Positions 1 through 6,910 of a stretch of DNA of 13,412 nt are shown piece by piece. The translations under genes and the position numbers were made by a program. This DNA is from Nitrospiraceae bacterium UBA6898 (GTDB taxonomy: Bacteria > Nitrospirota > Thermodesulfovibrionia > Thermodesulfovibrionales > UBA6898). Position 1 is the first letter of the stretch, and every line of letters starts with the position of its first letter. The notes beneath the pieces were generated by a model. That model was not told the origin of the DNA. It saw only the letters and a list, made by a program, of their open reading frames with translations, and searched no databases. The stretch spans positions 5,473 through 18,884 of the forward strand of contig DKBO01000131.1 in the NCBI GenBank assembly GCA_002448975.1. Direction: 5' to 3'.

Positions 1-341
1 CCCTTCTGGTTGCCGAACCAGTTCATGAAAAATCCGTTCTGCAGATGGTTCATGTAAGCGCAGACAGCCATGGAGGCACCAATCGCAAGTGCAAATATCC
101 TGGTGAACAGCCCCGCGATAACACAAAGCGAGCCCACAAACTCCGTTATCATGAGCAGGATCACCGCATACTCGGGAAAATGCATCTTCGTGGTAAAGAT
201 CTCCATGGTCTTTTCGTACCCGGGGCCGCCGAACAGCCCGAGCACCTTCTGTGCACCGTGGGGAAAGATCACGATGCCGAGAGCGAGCCGCAGAAATATG
301 GTCCCCTTGCTGCCATCCGTGCTGAAAAGCGCCTTCATCAT
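1..341 (-). CDS. DoxX family membrane protein, partial (C-terminus cut by window edge)
   Basis: The reading frame starts at ATG 341-339, with a second ATG right after it, behind a strong GAGGAGG ribosome site, and stays open to the window edge, giving 113 residues. The protein is hydrophobic, with several predicted membrane helices. It begins MMKALFSTDGSKG and then has a segment FLRLALGIVIFPHGAQKVLG, followed by FGGPGY; this is the N-terminal signature of the DoxX/TQO small-subunit-like family of four-helix inner-membrane proteins. Members act in diverse oxidoreductase contexts and most have no proven function, so I give no reaction. It lies 47 bp downstream of the aldo/keto reductase on the same strand and is probably cotranscribed. 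The C-terminus is outside the window. Confidence 0.85.
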   Translation of the reverse strand, partial: MMKALFSTDGSKGTIFLRLALGIVIFPHGAQKVLGLFGGPGYEKTMEIFTTKMHFPEYAVILLMITEFVGSLCVIAGLFTRIFALAIGASMAVCAYMNHLQNGFFMNWFGNQK

Positions 342-388
342 CTGTCCTCCTCATCCTGCCCTTTCGCGTAACAGGCAGGTCATCCTGT

Positions 389-1222
389 CTATTCTTTATA
401 ATACATCAGGCGTCTGGCATATGGCTGCACCGATGCCACGAGGATATCCTTCTCCCGGTGGTCCAGGGGAACAAATCCCTGGGCTAACCTTACGTTTTCC
501 TCGACATGAGCGATGGTGTCACAACCGATAACTGCTGTTGCTATATCGTGCGAAAGGGCAAAACGGTACAACGTCTCGAGCGAGGAAAGCTGCGCGAGCT
601 GTGCAGCAAGTCCCCTGAAGTATACCTTCATCGCGATGATGCCCATCTGCCGTTCTCTTGCAAGCGGTATGACACGGTCAATAAAGCTCTTGTAGGATGG
701 TTCTGCGGGATTGACCGGCATCAGTACCGTATCAAAATCAAAAAGCTCTATGCACCTGGCCAGGATGCGGGGATCCTGGTGTCCGGTAACACCGATGAAT
801 CTCGCCAACCCCTTTTCCCGTGCCCGAGAAAAGGCCTCAATCGCGCCGCCCCTGCCGAATATCTCCGCGATATCATCTTCCGTCCTGACGTCGTGGACCT
901 GCCAGAGGTCGAGATAGTCGGTTTTCATGTTCCTGAGCGTATCTGCAAGATGCGCCCCGGCGCCGTGCATGTCGCGCGCATGGGATTTGCTCGTCAGAAA
1001 AACATCCCTTCTGCGCTCCTTCAGGGCCAGTCCGTAATACGCTTCGCTTCCGGAATATGCCCGTGCTGATTCACAGTAGTTGATCCCGAGATCCAGAGCC
1101 CTGTTGATGACCGCATGCGCCTCTCTTTCATGGCCGAAGGTGCGGAGGATTCCCTCGCCCCCGAGCCCGAGGATCGTGACGTCTACACCGGTCCGTCCCA
1201 GCCTTCTCCGTGGTATGTCCAT
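389..1222 (-). CDS. Aldo/keto reductase family protein
   Basis: The 277-residue protein has the TIM-barrel aldo/keto reductase pattern, a family of NAD(P)H-dependent carbonyl reductases. The N-terminus PRRRLGRTGVDVTILGLGG is typical of the clade related to YdhF/YhdN-like proteins. The usual catalytic tetrad Asp-Tyr-Lys-His maps to E51 (context NYCESARAY), Y56, K79 (FLTSKSH) and H110 (LWQVHDV), so the Asp is replaced by Glu. The pattern GVTGHQDP near residue 150 and the C-terminal AVIGCDTIAHVEENV segment also fit the family. There is no C-terminal ferredoxin extension. The ATG lies 18 bp after the radical SAM stop codon with a weak AAGGGG site upstream, so the two are likely in one operon. The substrate is unknown. 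Confidence 0.9.
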   Translation of the reverse strand: MDIPRRRLGRTGVDVTILGLGGEGILRTFGHEREAHAVINRALDLGINYCESARAYSGSEAYYGLALKERRRDVFLTSKSHARDMHGAGAHLADTLRNMKTDYLDLWQVHDVRTEDDIAEIFGRGGAIEAFSRAREKGLARFIGVTGHQDPRILARCIELFDFDTVLMPVNPAEPSYKSFIDRVIPLARERQMGIIAMKVYFRGLAAQLAQLSSLETLYRFALSHDIATAVIGCDTIAHVEENVRLAQGFVPLDHREKDILVASVQPYARRLMYYKE

Positions 1223-1240
1223 GCCGTACCAGCCCCTTTC

Positions 1241-2026
1241 TCAACATATCGTGATGTCTTTACCTGCCAGACCTTTTTTCAGCCGTTCCTGTATATCGTC
1301 CGTGTACCCCTTTTCAAGCCACTGCGTGATACCGCGCCTTCGGTAAACTGCCGCAGTCTTGGACGGATAGTTCATGCCGGATATCAAAACGGCATCGGCA
1401 TGAGGCCTTATTTTCTCAGCCAGTTTTTCCGGATGCATCGGCAGCAGGGGGCCGATGAAAACATAGGTGCTCACGCCCTGTTCTTTCAATTTCCTGAGCG
1501 TCTCGATACGCGCACTGATCGGTGGAGCATGCGGCTCAAATACCCTCCGCATACCTTCATCATCCGTGGTTATCGTGATGCCGACATCTATTTGTTCGAA
1601 CCGTTGTATCACATCAAGGTCCCTAAGAACCAGCGGAGATTTGGTCAGGATATCAACAGGAAACCGATTGGCACAAAGGATATCAAGGCACTGCCGCGTA
1701 AGACGGTATTTCGCCTCGAGGGGCTGATATGCATCAGTAACCGAACTGATCATCACATTGCCTTTGACTGCCCTCCGGATATCTCTTGTGAGGAGTTCCG
1801 GCACATTTGTCTTCACATCGATAAAACACCCCCACGGCTCTGCATGCCCGATAAATTTCTTCATGAACGTAGCGTAACAGTAACTACATGCATGGGCACA
1901 TCCGACATAGGCATTGACACAGTAATCTGCACCAGGAATGCCGGATTTTCTCAGAATGGTCTTCGCATGAATTTCCCGTATCGCAATGCCCATAAGGTTA
2001 CTGTACCACAGATCCGGTAACTGCAT
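1241..2026 (-). CDS. SPL-family radical SAM protein (spore photoproduct lyase-like, COG1533 type)
   Basis: The protein has 261 residues from the start I chose. The radical SAM 4Fe-4S motif CX3CX2C is C43-C47-C50 (context YVGCAHACSYCYATF). After it come VKTNVPELL, the MISSVTDAYQPLE segment and DILTKSPLVLRDLD, which match the SPL-like group (SplB/Rv2578c-like) rather than the SPASM proteins. These use SAM and a cluster to make a 5'-deoxyadenosyl radical. Most non-spore-former members have no known substrate. The frame is open up to 2134, but ATG 2026 has a clear AGGGG ribosome site five bases upstream, whereas the 2134 start would overlap the neighbouring gene on the other strand. ATG 1993 is another possible start. 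It is followed closely by the aldo/keto reductase. Confidence 0.8.
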   Translation of the reverse strand: MQLPDLWYSNLMGIAIREIHAKTILRKSGIPGADYCVNAYVGCAHACSYCYATFMKKFIGHAEPWGCFIDVKTNVPELLTRDIRRAVKGNVMISSVTDAYQPLEAKYRLTRQCLDILCANRFPVDILTKSPLVLRDLDVIQRFEQIDVGITITTDDEGMRRVFEPHAPPISARIETLRKLKEQGVSTYVFIGPLLPMHPEKLAEKIRPHADAVLISGMNYPSKTAAVYRRRGITQWLEKGYTDDIQERLKKGLAGKDITIC

Positions 2027-2057
2027 TGGATCCCCTATTGTCGTTATGATAAGCCCC

Positions 2058-3017
2058 ATGAAGGCGCTCATACTCAGCCATGGAAGGGGTACATTGCCCA
2101 GACCTCTCACCTGTTCAGGTGCGAAGCAGCTCATTCCTGTCGCGAACCGGCCGATCCTCTTTTACTGCATTGACACTATTGTCTACGCGGGGTAAAGGAT
2201 GCCGGCATGGTCATCTCCCCCGAAACGGGAGACGAGGTCAGGCAAACGATCGGAAATGGCTGGGCATGGAACGTTCAGATCACTCTATTCCGCAGGACTC
2301 TCCTGCGGGTCTTGCCCGCGCGGTAAAGATCTCAAAAAGACTCCTGAAGGGCTCGTCTTTCGTGAGTATCTGGGCGCTAAGCTCATCGGGAAGAACATGA
2401 GGAAATTCATCGCCAGCTCTGCAAAAAAACATTCCGATGCCCTCATCCTTCTGAAGGAAGTCGACAACCCCCGGCAGTTCGGCGTTGCCGAGGTGGCAAA
2501 GAACGGTGCTATCGTCCGGCTGATAGAAGACCCGGATAATTCTCCTTCCAATCTTGCGCTCGTCTGCGTGTATATCTTTTCTTCCCCTATCCATGAGCCC
2601 ATCGACAGGATAGCACCATCAAAGCGCGGGGAACGAGAAATACCGATGCCATCCAGAAGCTCATTCTTATGAGCCACCACGTAATGAGCTTTGTGCTCAA
2701 AGACTGGCGGCTTGACACCGGCAAAAAGAACGACCTCCTCACCGCAAACGCTATCGTGCTGGATGACTGGGGAAAAAAGATATTCAGGGGACCACTGACA
2801 AAACAACCCGCATACTCGGCAGGGTGCCGCTCGGCGGGAACTCTTCGGTCAAAGCAAGCACGTTCCGCGACCCCGTCGTGATCGGCGACAACAGCCGCGT
2901 GATCAATTCGTCCGCCGAGTATTCGGCAATTCTGAACAGCAGTTCAGTAAACAACCATGCGGACAGCTAGAACAGGACACCATCGCAAAAAACATCTGCT
3001 GCTACCGTATCACGTGA
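2058..3017 (+). pseudogene. Glucose-1-phosphate thymidylyltransferase (long RfbA/RmlA-like), multiply frameshifted
   Basis: Read across frames, this is a decayed dTDP-glucose pyrophosphorylase, the enzyme that makes dTDP-glucose for surface polysaccharide sugars. It starts at ATG 2058 (MKALILSHGRGT, CSGAKQLIPVANRPILFY), then a one-base shift near 2193 leads to VISPETGDEVRQ. Further shifts near 2283 (IPQDSPAGLARAVKISK), 2360 (YLGAKLIGKNMRKFIA, DNPRQFGVAEVAKNG, SNLALVCVYIFSS) and 2641 (TDAIQKLILMSH) follow. Another near 2795 gives the left-handed beta-helix-like tail (RILGRVPLGGNSSVKAS, DPVVIGDNSRVINSS), and one near 2966 gives LEQDTIAKNI ending at TGA 3015-3017. The nucleotide-binding loop is also altered: GTLPRPLT where GTRLRPLT is expected. 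Total length is near but below the usual family size (about 355 codons). It is divergent from the SPL gene with only 31 bp between. Almost certainly non-functional. Confidence 0.9.
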
Positions 3018-3058
3018 GTGTATTGCATCGTTGCTCCACCTCGTCTTCCTGGCGAACA

Positions 3059-3691
3059 TCAGTCATTCCGCGATGGACATATGTCCGCAAGTAAGCATTT
3101 CTGATGCAGGGGCTTCCTTGCCTGGCATACTGCCCTGCCATGGGCGATCAGCAGATGGGTAAGATCTCCCCACTCATTCTTCGGCGTAATTGCCATCAGA
3201 TCACGTTCAATCTTGAGGGGATCGTCATATCGGGCAAGTCCCAGCCTGTTCGCAAGACGCTTCACATGCGTATCGACCGCTATGCCTTCAATCATGCCGA
3301 ATGCGTTATACAGGATGATGTTGGCGGTTTTCCGCGCAACGCCCGGAAGGCTCACCAGTTCCTCCATGGACTTCGGCACTTTCCCTCCGAAATTTTCCTT
3401 AATCATCCGGGCCGAGGACAAGATATTCCTTGCTTTGTTATTAAAGAAATTCACGGAGCGGACATCCCGCGTGAACTCTTCCGGTGATACTTCGAGATAC
3501 TCATCCAGCTTCTTATATTTTTTGAACAACCTTTCCGTAACCTTGTTTACATGCGCATCGGTTGTCTGGGCCGAGAGGATGGTTGCGACCAGGAGTTCAA
3601 AGGGGTTTCTGAAGTTCAGGGCCGACCTGAGGACAGGATATTCCCGCCGGAGCCTTGTAATAATCAGCAACATCATCTTTTTCCGGTCCAT
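3059..3691 (-). CDS. nth: Endonuclease III (base-excision DNA glycosylase/AP lyase) with Cys-to-His in the Fe-S motif
   Basis: The 210-residue protein matches Nth over its full length. It removes oxidised pyrimidines from DNA and cleaves the abasic site. The helix-hairpin-helix is LPGVARKTAN (116-125) with catalytic lysine K121, and the catalytic aspartate is D140 in AVDTHVKRLANRLG. The N-terminal helix region contains ILSAQTTD (38-45). The family's C-terminal 4Fe-4S ligand pattern CX6CX2CX5C appears here as C189-X6-H196-X2-C199-X5-C205, so the second cysteine is histidine (codon CAT). The ATG is preceded by GGGGG nine to five bases upstream, and an extended -10 promoter lies about 36 bp further up. 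It is a single-gene unit, convergent with the pseudogene. Confidence 0.95.
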   Translation of the reverse strand: MDRKKMMLLIITRLRREYPVLRSALNFRNPFELLVATILSAQTTDAHVNKVTERLFKKYKKLDEYLEVSPEEFTRDVRSVNFFNNKARNILSSARMIKENFGGKVPKSMEELVSLPGVARKTANIILYNAFGMIEGIAVDTHVKRLANRLGLARYDDPLKIERDLMAITPKNEWGDLTHLLIAHGRAVCQARKPLHQKCLLADICPSRND

Positions 3692-3726
3692 TGCGCCCCC
3701 ATTACCCTGAAATCATTCCGTTTTTC

Positions 3727-3735
3727 ATTATACCA
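3727..3735 (-). promoter_or_regulatory. Extended -10 promoter for nth
   Basis: On the minus strand the sequence reads TGGTATAAT, a perfect sigma70 -10 hexamer with the TGn extension. No good -35 element is present, which is normal for extended -10 promoters. The predicted start would be near 3720, giving a short leader of about 28 bases before the nth ATG. It is back-to-back with the plus-strand promoter at 3762. Confidence 0.65.
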
Positions 3736-3761
3736 GACCAATAAAACCTTAAATCTTTAAC

Positions 3762-3789
3762 TTGACATTCCATACCGCTCTGCCATAAT
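3762..3789 (+). promoter_or_regulatory. Sigma70 promoter for the riboswitch-controlled fibre gene
   Basis: TTGACA at 3762-3767 and CATAAT at 3784-3789 are separated by 16 bases, so both hexamers are close to consensus (6/6 and 5/6). Transcription would start near 3796 and make a leader of about 260 bases before the ATG at 4059. That leader contains the GEMM-I aptamer and the terminator hairpin. Confidence 0.7.
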
Positions 3790-3856
3790 GAGGCAAAGAG
3801 GGGGATACCGCAGGGATATAGTCTTTTTTTCTACCGCATGAAAGCCCGCGTAGTTT

Positions 3857-3940
3857 CTTCCCGACAAAGCCAACCCCTGCGTGATGGGGGGCGGAAAGCG
3901 GCGGGTCTGAGAAGAAGATGGCCGAGCTGCCGAAGGAAGG
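3857..3940 (+). promoter_or_regulatory. GEMM-I cyclic-dinucleotide riboswitch aptamer (possibly cGAMP type)
   Basis: The conserved GEMM-I pieces occur in order. GACAAAGCCAACCCC (3863-3877) corresponds to the CACAGGGCAAACC strand of the Vibrio Vc2 aptamer. A GNRA-type GTGA (3881-3884) sits in the P1b-like loop. GGCGGAAAGC (3890-3899) corresponds to GGACGCAAAGC. GCGGGTCT (3901-3908) and ATGGCCGAGCTGCCG (3918-3932) match the P2 strands and the conserved 3' segment of the family. CTTCC (3857-3861) can pair with GGAAG (3935-3939) as the closing stem. The loop-closing pairs around GTGA are imperfect. My hand alignment puts A3868 at the position equal to Vc2 G20; A there marks the GEMM-Ib/cGAMP class known from Geobacter. 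This comparison is from memory and needs a covariance-model check. Confidence 0.75.
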
Positions 3941-3969
3941 AGCCTTTGGTATGCCCGGCTTTCTTGTTT
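3921..3969 (+). terminator. Intrinsic terminator forming the riboswitch expression platform
   Basis: GCCGAGC (3921-3927) pairs with GCCCGGC (3953-3959) with one mismatch, and CCGAAGG (3930-3936) pairs with CCTTTGG (3943-3949). The apical loop is AAGGAG and there is a small TG/TAT internal loop; the hairpin is followed by TTTCTTGTTT. The 5' arm is the conserved 3' strand of the aptamer, so the two folds exclude each other. Ligand binding should block termination, which makes this an ON switch. Confidence 0.75.
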
Positions 3970-4058
3970 ATATAAAGGGAGAAGAAGCAACCTTATTCTT
4001 GAGCGGGGAAAAGGGCTGCAGGATCATGAATCTTAAGTGTCATAAGAAGGAGGGTATC

Positions 4059-5618
4059 ATGAAAGCTAAATTATTGTTTCTTGTATCAGTGGTACTTTTT
4101 GTTATTGCAACATCGGTCCTGGCTGCGCCGCTTCAGCTGATCCCGTACACGAAGAAGACCACCTTGGCATATCCGAAGGACTATACCCTAAGATTTTCGC
4201 TCTGTGACGATCCCGTCGCCGGCAGTTGTGCTTACTGGTCAGAGGAAAAGATCGTTTCAATGACCAATGCAAAGATCATGACCAATCTGGGTGACACGGT
4301 AGCTCTTTCGGGTGTTGATTTCTCTCAGCAGTACTACGTGCAGGTCGAGAAGAAGAAAAAAAATGGCATTTACAAAATGGTGGGAGCGAGGGACATGATC
4401 GGGGTGGTTCCCTATGCCATGTGGAGCGCGACAGGAGGTGAAGGTTCCTTTGTAAGAGTTTCTGGCGATACGATGACTGGGCCCCTTAACTTGCCTGCTA
4501 ATGGGTTAGTTGCAGGTACAAATCAATTTGTCCTTACCGGCGGAAATGTTGGTATCGGCACTTCAGCCCCGGTGCAGAAATTGGAAGTTGACGGCAATGT
4601 AATGTTTTCAAAGGCAACTGGCGGCATGGGAGCGCTGGTTCTTCGTACACCAAGCCTTAATGACCCGGGCAGATATGGTTTTAGATGGGAGAATAACACG
4701 GTTGCCCCATTCGTTGGCGATGACATGCAGGATATGTACTATGGTTTCTTTTCCGGATGGAGCAATGCGCGAACATATGACGCACATTTACATGTTCATG
4801 GCAAGGCCACAAATAATTGGGGAGCATATATCGAGTTGACCCATGACGGCTCGCATGGGATCATATCGACAGATGTGGGCAATATCAACTTAACTCCTGC
4901 CCTAACTGTGCTGATCCCGAATGGGAGAGATTTGATATTCGCTGGGACTCCTGACGATGCCGGGGATATTATCTTCCAAACTGCGAGTGGTGGTCAGAAG
5001 GCCCGGATTTGGTCGAATACAAACGCAGGTCTTACGGGTCTTTTTATGAGTAGCGGCGACAGCATAGCAGACCTCATTATTAATCCTGCTGGTGGCGTCC
5101 AGGTAATGAGTGATCTAACCGTATCGGGTAATCTAACTAAGGGTAGCGGTAGTTTCAAGATAGATCACCCTACTGAGCCTGAGAACAAATATCTCTATCA
5201 TTCCTTTGTCGAGTCTCCTGATATGATGAACGTTTACAACGGCAATGTGATTCTTAATGACAAAGGGGAGGCATGTATTCAGCTTCCTGAGTGGTTTGAA
5301 TCCCTGAACAGGGATTTCAGGTATCAGCTAACGGCTGTTGGAGCACCGGGACCTAACCTTTTCATAGCAGAGAAGATATCCAGCAACAAATTCAAAATAG
5401 GAGGAGGGAACCCTGGCATGGAGGTCTCCTGGCAGGTGACCGGCATTAGAAAAGACCCTTATGCAAATGCACACCGGATAACAGTTGAAGAAGAAAAACT
5501 CGCGAGTGAAAAAGGTTATTATCTCCATCCCGAGGCATATGGACAGCCAAAGGAAAAAGGAATAGATTGGGCAAGGAGAAACAGCAATAATAATATGCTC
5601 GCAGAGACAAAGAAATAA
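4059..5618 (+). CDS. Secreted tail-fibre-like/surface protein under riboswitch control
   Basis: The start is ATG 4059 behind AAGGAGGG. The frame is open further upstream, but that part is the riboswitch leader. The 519-residue protein begins with a Sec signal peptide (KAKLLFLVSVVLFVIATSVLA, likely cut near residue 22-23). Residues 134-142 are VSGDTMTGP and 161-177 are GGNVGIGTSAPVQKLEV, both patterns common in phage tail fibres and bacterial trimeric or repeat-rich surface proteins. A middle region rich in Gly, Asn and beta-type sequence follows (about 180-360). A distinct C-terminal module at about 363-508 (FKIDHPTEPENKYLYHSFVE, ESPDMMNVYNGNV, AVGAPGPNLFIAEKISSNKF, MEVSWQVTGIRKD, YYLHPEAYGQPKEKGI) resembles a module I recall from the ends of other bacterial secreted proteins. 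No catalytic motif is visible. An extracellular structural or adhesion role is inferred. Confidence 0.75.
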   Translation: MKAKLLFLVSVVLFVIATSVLAAPLQLIPYTKKTTLAYPKDYTLRFSLCDDPVAGSCAYWSEEKIVSMTNAKIMTNLGDTVALSGVDFSQQYYVQVEKKKKNGIYKMVGARDMIGVVPYAMWSATGGEGSFVRVSGDTMTGPLNLPANGLVAGTNQFVLTGGNVGIGTSAPVQKLEVDGNVMFSKATGGMGALVLRTPSLNDPGRYGFRWENNTVAPFVGDDMQDMYYGFFSGWSNARTYDAHLHVHGKATNNWGAYIELTHDGSHGIISTDVGNINLTPALTVLIPNGRDLIFAGTPDDAGDIIFQTASGGQKARIWSNTNAGLTGLFMSSGDSIADLIINPAGGVQVMSDLTVSGNLTKGSGSFKIDHPTEPENKYLYHSFVESPDMMNVYNGNVILNDKGEACIQLPEWFESLNRDFRYQLTAVGAPGPNLFIAEKISSNKFKIGGGNPGMEVSWQVTGIRKDPYANAHRITVEEEKLASEKGYYLHPEAYGQPKEKGIDWARRNSNNNMLAETKK

Positions 5619-5689
5619 ACTGCGAAATATGATTGTGCTAATCGAAAATTAGAGGAGAGGACAATGCTCATTTGAGGATTGATATCGAT

Positions 5690-5719
5690 GGCGGGCGTTA
5701 CGAAGCCCGCCTTGCTTTT
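5690..5719 (+). terminator. Intrinsic terminator of the fibre gene
   Basis: A perfect 7-bp stem GGCGGGC/GCCCGCC with loop GTTACGAA is followed by TTGCTTTTC. It lies about 70 bp after the fibre stop codon and closes the riboswitch-controlled unit as a single-gene transcript. Confidence 0.85.
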
Positions 5720-6236
5720 CCCGCTACGACATCAGTATTTGGTGGCGTGAGAATTGTGTACTTTGTCAGGCCTATCAGCCCATGGTTAGGCTCCACATTC
5801 CACTAATCTTATTTTTTGACATATTTAAGATGCATCGTCTCGATGAACTGGCCTAGGATTTAGCGGCAACTTAACGAACATGCCAGATCGAGGACATCAG
5901 ACCAACTGTGCGAAAAAGCGAAACTATCAATCATCTCTCAGCTTTCCCTGCTTCGCTCCGTAGTCCTCCACGACAGTCCGCTGTCCCTTTCCCTGCCATC
6001 CCTACGTATTATCCGGCTGTCCAATAAAACCCTACTGGCCGTTCCCTTTTCACTGTGGGCTTCCTCTGAAATATCTCCTTCGCCGTAATACTCTTGAATA
6101 GCCTTGACTACTTAGCCAGGCTTAGTCAATTTGATCTTCTTTCGTTCCGGACCGGACGGACCAAAGCATTTTATCTGCGGGAACTCATCAAGCTAGGGCT
6201 GAAAGATTTAGCAGACCCTTATCTTGTCGCCTCCAG
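5720..6236. other. Long gene-poor stretch before the transposase remnant
   Basis: No convincing gene is visible on either strand. The only structure I can name is an imperfect palindrome at 6104-6129. The frame ending at TGA 6268-6270 (context FYLRELIKLGLKDLADPYLV, about 6166-6230) reads as somewhat protein-like and could be the decayed N-terminal part of the transposase, but I cannot place it in a family. The stretch is probably insertion-sequence debris. Confidence 0.5.
6104..6129. repeat. Imperfect palindrome TTGACTA...TAGTCAA
   Basis: TTGACTA at 6104-6110 is the reverse complement of TAGTCAA at 6123-6129, and the centre contains AGCC-A-GGCT. The extent is 26 bases. It could be a protein-binding site or an end of the decayed mobile element. 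No matching copy was found elsewhere in the window by eye. Confidence 0.5.
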
Positions 6237-6266
6237 AAGAGTGGCAGAGGGTACCGTGACCCCAGC

Positions 6267-6831
6267 ATGAAGCGACAGCCCAAGGAGAAGCGTCTGAGAG
6301 TTACGCGATCTCACCGGCATAAGAATTTTGGTCATATCATCGCAGACACCTTTAAGCGGATAACCGATGGGGTGAAGGACTATTTCTACAATGCCATTGA
6401 TGAGAAGCTGAAGTTTGCCCTGACGCTCAACTACAAGCGCCTGAACAGCAAGAACATGAAAGACTTTCATGACCGCTTCCGTGCTCTGTATCCCCTTCGG
6501 ATCAAAGACTGGCAGTCGGACAATGGCTCAGAAACTCGAGGATTTTTACGGCTCTGCGAAAAGCAGATATCTCCCATCTGTTTATCTATCCCCGGTGTCC
6601 AAAGATCATCAGCATTATTGAGCGCTATAACAAAACAATCCAGGAGGAATTCATCGATAACCACCTGGATGTCATTCATGATAAAGAGCTTTTTTTCACC
6701 CTCTTGCTGAGTATATGGTCTTCTGTCGCACCAAGAGAATCCATACGTCTCTCGACACAATGACGCCGCTTGACTATCTCATCAAGAAAGGGGGTATGTC
6801 GTATTTATATGAAACTTATATAAGGCATTGA
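6267..6831 (+). pseudogene. DDE (rve-type) transposase remnant, frameshifted
   Basis: Read across frames this is an integrase-core transposase of the IS481/IS3-like kind. Frame one gives KRQPKEKRLRV, HIIADTFKRITDGVKDYFYN, AIDEKLKFALTLNYKRLNSK and KDWQSDNGSE. After a shift near 6540 another frame gives ADISHLFIYPRCPKIISIIE and RYNKTIQEEFIDNHLDVIHD. A further shift near 6700 gives LAEYMVFCRTKRIHTSLD and MTPLDYLIKKGGMS, ending at TGA 6829-6831. The three acidic residues of the catalytic triad are recognisable (ADTF, SDNGSE, IIERYN), but the frame is broken at least twice and the N-terminal DNA-binding part is missing or unreadable. Clean terminal inverted repeats were not found, so the element ends are undefined. 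It is inactive. Confidence 0.85.
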
Positions 6832-6855
6832 CATTCTAAAGGATTTTGATAGGAT
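6828..6855 (+). promoter_or_regulatory. Promoter for the ferritin-like/cupredoxin/P460 genes
   Basis: TTGACA (6828-6833) and TAGGAT (6850-6855) are separated by 16 bases, and the -10 is preceded by GA. The -35 overlaps the stop codon of the transposase remnant. Transcription would begin about 50 bp before the ATG at 6911. The same hexamers and spacing recur at 8944-8971. Confidence 0.55.
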
Positions 6856-6910
6856 TGAGTTAAGCTACCCGGATTCCGAATTCCTTTTCACGACCTTACA
6901 AGGAGGCTTT

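Noticed and set aside
371..388. ACAGG/CCTGT hairpin between the aldo/keto reductase and DoxX genes
   Set aside because: Only five base pairs, no T tract, and inside a likely operon.
1115..2020. A 301-codon open frame on the plus strand
   Set aside because: It lies antisense to the SPL-family radical SAM and aldo/keto reductase genes, whose motifs are clear. The translated text is not protein-like.
2285..2806. A 173-codon minus-strand frame across the decayed nucleotidyltransferase
   Set aside because: The plus strand carries readable family motifs in shifted frames; the minus frame is open only by chance.
3918..4058. Upstream extension of the fibre gene to ATG 3918
   Set aside because: This part is the 3' end of the riboswitch and its terminator. 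ATG 4059 has a strong ribosome site and begins a standard signal peptide.
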